From contig UZAE01014143.1 in assembly GCA_900617975.1 (NCBI GenBank), positions 1 through 11,806 on the forward strand: a stretch of DNA of 11,806 nucleotides. The letters run 5' to 3'. Shown here in pieces: positions 7,748 through 11,806 of this stretch. Numbering within the stretch: the stretch's first letter is position 1; the number at the start of each line of letters is the position of its first letter. This stretch comes from Rodentolepis nana. Taxonomy: Eukaryota > Platyhelminthes > Cestoda > Cyclophyllidea > Hymenolepididae. The notes beneath the pieces were generated by a model. That model saw nothing but the letters and a program-made list of their open reading frames with translations, did not search any database and had not been told where the DNA came from. The position numbers were made by a program, and so were the translations under genes.

Positions 7748-10700
7748 TAGGTCATTTACTAATGCGATTACGATCGTTAATTTAGAGATCTCACTTTTAT
7801 CAGGAAACAGATGCTCATAAAACAGGTTAAATTATTATCTGTTTTAAATTTGTTACGGAAGTGCCTACCTAACTGGCTGGGTCATACATTAGCTCGTTAT
7901 TAAATTTGCTGCACAGAGCAAAATTATTTTCGTTTTAAATTTGATTGAAGTCATTTAAGTGTTTCTAAACTATCAAATATCAATGCTTATAGTGATTAAA
8001 TTATTTAATTTAAGTGTTTTTAGAAATGCAAGTGCCTAAATTTAGTGGGCTCCAACTAAACCCTCCTCCCTCCTCCTACTGAATCTACGATAATTGCCTA
8101 CTAAGATGTTACTTGTTGTGACGTGATATTTTAATCACTATGTCTTCAAGTTAATGAAACGCGCAACCGTAACACAAGTAAAATGCACATCCTAACATTA
8201 TAATCTGTGCGGACGTGCTTGCAGAGGACTTCTCAGCTAGTCAGCTATTAATGCTCATTGAATATATGTTAAATGTATGCCAAAACGAATCTTGTTTGCT
8301 GTGTGCGCAAATTCAATTAACGCTATACTCTCTGTACGTCTGCATCTTCTGTCCCATGAAAATACTTTATCTAATTCCGAGAGCCTTTCTATATTAGGGT
8401 ATTTTGACATAGAGATTACAGAGGATAAGTCAAGGCTACCAGTTAACAAGGTTAAAACGCCAACCTTACTATTTAAATTTTATTTTCATAATGTTTTCCA
8501 ATATTGTTGCATTAAATTTATAATTTTCAAATGAAGCTTTCAGCAGTTTACCTCGTCAATAGGACATTAAAAATTTGGAATTTAATTTAGATTTTCTAAA
8601 TTGTCACACTGTCATCTCACGATACAATTTTCAGGTAAAGTTTAATCATGAAATATTTTCTCGATGATTTTGTTTTTTTTATAAAAACAAAGTGGATATT
8701 TTCTAAAAGCTAACTTTTAAGTTAACCTCGTTATTATATTAAAGTATAATGTAATTGTAATTATTTTTGCGTTCGAATTAACTATGCATACAAAAGCGTA
8801 ATCCAGGAACTCCATATATTAAAATTATTTTTAAAATCACTTGAGAAACCAGTTTGGCTTTGTAGCAAATTTTACAAAACTGTATGTCTTGTTCTTTACT
8901 AAATGCGTTAACGTTCAAGCCAACTTATATTTTTTAATTGCGAAAGTCCTGTTTTAAGACCAATTGAGATTTGTCAAAATTGACAAAAGAATTGTGCGTA
9001 AAATTGCTTCAGCTGATGATCCAAGAGATACCTGTGCTTTGCAAAATATCAAAGCAAACGAAATTCGACGTGGGAGGTCGAATGTAGCCAACCTACTCCG
9101 CCTTCAGGCAATTTTAATGAAATTTTGAAAAAACGGTAAAATTTTCTATCCTTTTAGGGAGTCATAAAATCTCCATTAGATATACATAATTCAGAAGTGA
9201 CACACCATTTAGTCAATGTAATTGCGTCTAACGCTGTCTCTCTTTTTCCTCCCAAAATATGCTATTTGAAGAATATTGGATTACTTTACTTTATAATTGT
9301 TACATTAGTGTATACAAAATGGTTGCAAATAAAAATTGATAGTAATGAATATGCTTAATTTTATCACAGCGTCGAATAATTTTTAAATGAATTCAGAATC
9401 ATTTCTATTAAATAAAACATAAAAATATACACTAGTCGTACTATCAAAATCAGTTTCACAACACTTTTAATTAGACAATCATGTTAAGGCAAATTGAATA
9501 GGAATGTTTTTAGCACTTTTTAACTAAGTATTGTTTCGCGCACAACTTGATGAGAATATTTCCATTGTTGACAAACTAGTAAAGCAGAGACTGACAAAAT
9601 ATCATTCTAGCACTTTATGCTAGCCGAAGTTGTGCTTTTGTGCAATTATGGAGAATACTTGACCACCGCAAATATTGAGGAAAAATGGTATGCCACTTTG
9701 GCAAAAAAACATTATTTCGGATTTTAAGAGTCCTGCGGTAAGTTGGTATATGGAAGTACAAATAAAGGCTTTCAATATTAAAAGCATTACAATCAATTCG
9801 ATAGTAATGGCTTGGTTGAATACTATACCCACAAGTGCCCAAGACGCAAATTTCTTTCAGATAAGGCTTTGCTGGTCTCAGGACTGCCTTCCCTATTCTC
9901 CATTAGGGTGTAGCAGAGTAATACGAAGTCAGCCATAATGGTTCTATTTATAAATTAGCTAAATAAATAGAGGCTTTATAATGAAATACTTGAACTCGAA
10001 GTTTACGATTAACAACACACTCAAAGCCTTTTATAATTGAATTTTCAGACATCAAATTTAATGAGCACGCGATCACTAATTAAATTCATTGCGTGAAATA
10101 AATAAATGAATTCCATAATTAAATTTGTTCTAAGAAACATCAGTTTGTCCTTAGATTATCTTCTAAATCAAGGAAAGATATCCACATGGACTCAATTTAT
10201 TTAAAGAAAAATAAATATCATTTTAAATTCTTAAATAGATTTTAGCGTCGCACATAGAGGTTCATTTGCTTTAATTAGTAAAATAATACTGAAATTTTAT
10301 TTGCATAGGCTTTTTATTATGTAACTTGAAGCGGAATTATAGTGTTAAAAAAGCAAGAATAAATTGAAATTGTCAATATTCGAACTAGAGTATCAATGGC
10401 TCAATTAGTAAAGTCCATTTAAAAATTTTCCCAAGATAAAATCCTTGATTATACTGAATTGATATTGTGCAACTGTGTAGCGTCCCGTAGCATTTCACAT
10501 TTCCTACTTTCAAATAAAAGCCCATTATTCATTAATGCCTCACTATATTCATACGGCATCTCTCTTATCCGGCCCGCCTTGTACAAAAGCTTAACCCTGC
10601 AGGGGAATCAAGTTAATACTAACTTTTAATTAAATCAAAAAAATCATTAAGGGTTAAATTTTATGGCAAAATAACATTACAAAGCTAAAAGCAGTTAAAA

Positions 10701-11512
10701 CAATTTTTTTCAAAAGCATTTCAAACACTCAGGGATATGCATAAATAATAACCATAGACAAAACTATAGGAATACGCACATTAACTTCAAAACTAAATTA
10801 AGGAAACTTAACTAGATAAATTGTTATTTTGAGTTGAAAATGAAGAAGAGAATAAGCTTTGCCTGTCGCTTTTAAAATTGAACTTAATGTGTCTAGTACT
10901 TTATTGTTTTGTTACATTGACAACTAATACGATACTCCTTACACTGCTAGGAATTGAGAGCTGAGTGTCCTGCTATCCAATCCCTTTGCTGTATAAGATG
11001 TTTAAATATATTGACATATTTTCACACAAAATAAAATTATCTTCTCATTATTTATATTCTTTTCATTAGCAAAACGTTAAAGCAATAAGGACAACAAACA
11101 TCAGGGTCAATTTAATTATCAGTTAAAAAATCTAAATCCTGAGTAGAAAATTATGCTTAATTATTGTTTTAAGACAATGAAAATCAATTCATACTTTTTA
11201 TTAGAAACCCCAAAGTTCTTTCACTCGAAACTTTCTGCGAACAGCTAGATGAATCCCATTTGGGATCTAGATTCGATTTTCCCCTTGCAGCTAGAATGCG
11301 TAAGTGAAGATTTTTATCGTATTCACTTTAAAATGCCGAAAAGGCAGGCTTAATTTTTTGACAAAAAAGTTGATTAACGGCATTTTTTAAATACGATCGA
11401 GTTTAACTCTATGATTTACCAGCTATTTCGGTTGAGTATCGTAATTCTGACCTCTTTTCACAGATGCGTATTTTTGTGTCATTAACAGTTAATGATATCA
11501 TTATTGTTGAAT
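7748..11512. other. Non-coding stretch between SINE-like copies 2 and 3
   Basis: About 3.8 kb of AT-rich sequence with no gene I can name. Three places have more open reading than the rest: 8215-8534 (frames open on both strands), 8958-9128 (a 56-residue basic plus-strand frame) and 9620-9938 (several overlapping frames, one with two hydrophobic stretches). None carries a motif that I can assign with confidence. Small palindromes occur at 10595-10604 (CCCTGCAGGG) and 11245-11270. Confidence 0.5.
11245..11270. repeat. Small interrupted palindrome
   Basis: CTAGAT and CCCA on the left pair with TGGGATCTAG on the right, with a four-base bulge (GAAT) in the left arm and TT at the tip. It can fold as a hairpin; no function is evident. 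Confidence 0.6.
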
Positions 11513-11806
11513 ATTTATTTATTTATATCAAATGGAAGGTGTTTTGATGGTTATCATTAGCCCTTTAGTTGACTTCAGGCTTCACAGAGGGGAAGGAACA
11601 TCAAAGTGAAAAAATTCGAGAGAGAGATATAAAAGAGCCAGACACAAAGGAAGAAAAAAAGTGAGGTGAGTAGAGTGAGAGTAGTTGAATATGACATACA
11701 GTGGGATGATGGTGGTTTGAAGTCAGAAGGCAACTGCCGAGTTAATAGACTTTTTTGCCGTATGAGTATACGTTGCCCAGGGTGCACCACGTGGAGGTAA
11801 GTCTAT
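11513..11806 (-). mobile_element. SINE-like retroposon, copy 3 (cut by the window edge)
   Basis: It matches copies 1 and 2 along its length. On the minus strand the window edge cuts the head: the visible part begins ATAGACTTACCTCCACGTGG and ends CCATTTGATATAAATAAATA. The 3' tail is longer here, with three repeats of the AAAT type, as expected of a retroposon tail. Compared with copy 2 it has lost roughly 25-30 bases in the body, around 11622. The left limit is approximate because the duplication on the right lies outside the window. A 71-codon minus-strand frame inside it is a by-product of the element. Confidence 0.8.

Noticed and set aside
8215..8534. Frames of 60-85 codons on both strands
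   Set aside because: All are open over the same DNA, none has a recognisable domain, and the plus-strand products end in low-complexity Phe/Ile-rich sequence typical of AT-rich non-coding DNA.
10595..10604. CCCTGCAGGG palindrome in a short GC-richer patch
   Set aside because: A single 10-bp palindrome with no repeat partner or neighbouring signal is within chance expectation.
11575..11790. A 71-codon minus-strand frame
   Set aside because: The same pyrimidine-rich segment in SINE-like copy 3; its likeness to the copy 1 frame (VHPGQRIL) comes from repeat homology, not from a gene.

Overview
This window is AT-rich, intron-bearing animal DNA. The only clear gene is a fragment of a small-conductance calcium-activated potassium channel (SK/KCNN family) on the minus strand. 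The large introns, short interspersed retroelements and lack of compact gene packing point to a metazoan nuclear genome. The protein is related to invertebrate and vertebrate SK channels but clearly diverged. I would guess an invertebrate, possibly an arthropod, but the sequence does not fix the taxon.

Layout, left to right. Positions 1-89 are the start of an intron that continues off the left edge. Positions 90-225 (minus) are the pore exon, with the selectivity filter and the start of S6. Positions 226-3086 are a 2.86 kb intron with an almost pure C/G tract (2114-2136) and a G14 run (3019-3032). Positions 3087-3610 (minus) are the preceding exon, covering the end of the S2-S3 region, S3, an enlarged S3-S4 linker, S4, the S4-S5 linker and S5. 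The two exons join exactly in phase: CG at the end of one plus T at the start of the next makes an arginine codon, giving the family motif CER followed by VHD. From 3611 to the right edge (8.2 kb) I recognise no further exon. The S1-S2 exon is either beyond the window or too diverged for me to see.

The upstream non-coding part carries three copies of one interspersed element, all in the same orientation: 5156-5462, 7417-7734 and 11513 to the window edge. The two complete copies have imperfect direct repeats of 12 and 13 bp exactly at their ends and an A/T-rich tail on the minus strand. I therefore call them SINE-like retroposons whose sense strand is minus, the same as the SK gene. Several open frames on the minus strand in these copies are by-products of a pyrimidine-rich tract, not genes.

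The most interesting points are these. First, the S3-S4 linker is about 52 residues, against about 17 in mammalian SK2, and has a CAHC motif and two N-glycosylation sequons in a region that in SK2 lies near the outer pore and affects apamin action. Second, the SINE-like family may be undescribed, and its head shows collinear short matches to U1 snRNA. Third, long G/C homopolymers recur in an AT-rich background, including a C run soon after each of the two visible splice donors on the transcribed strand. I see no CRISPR array, operon, rRNA or tRNA.
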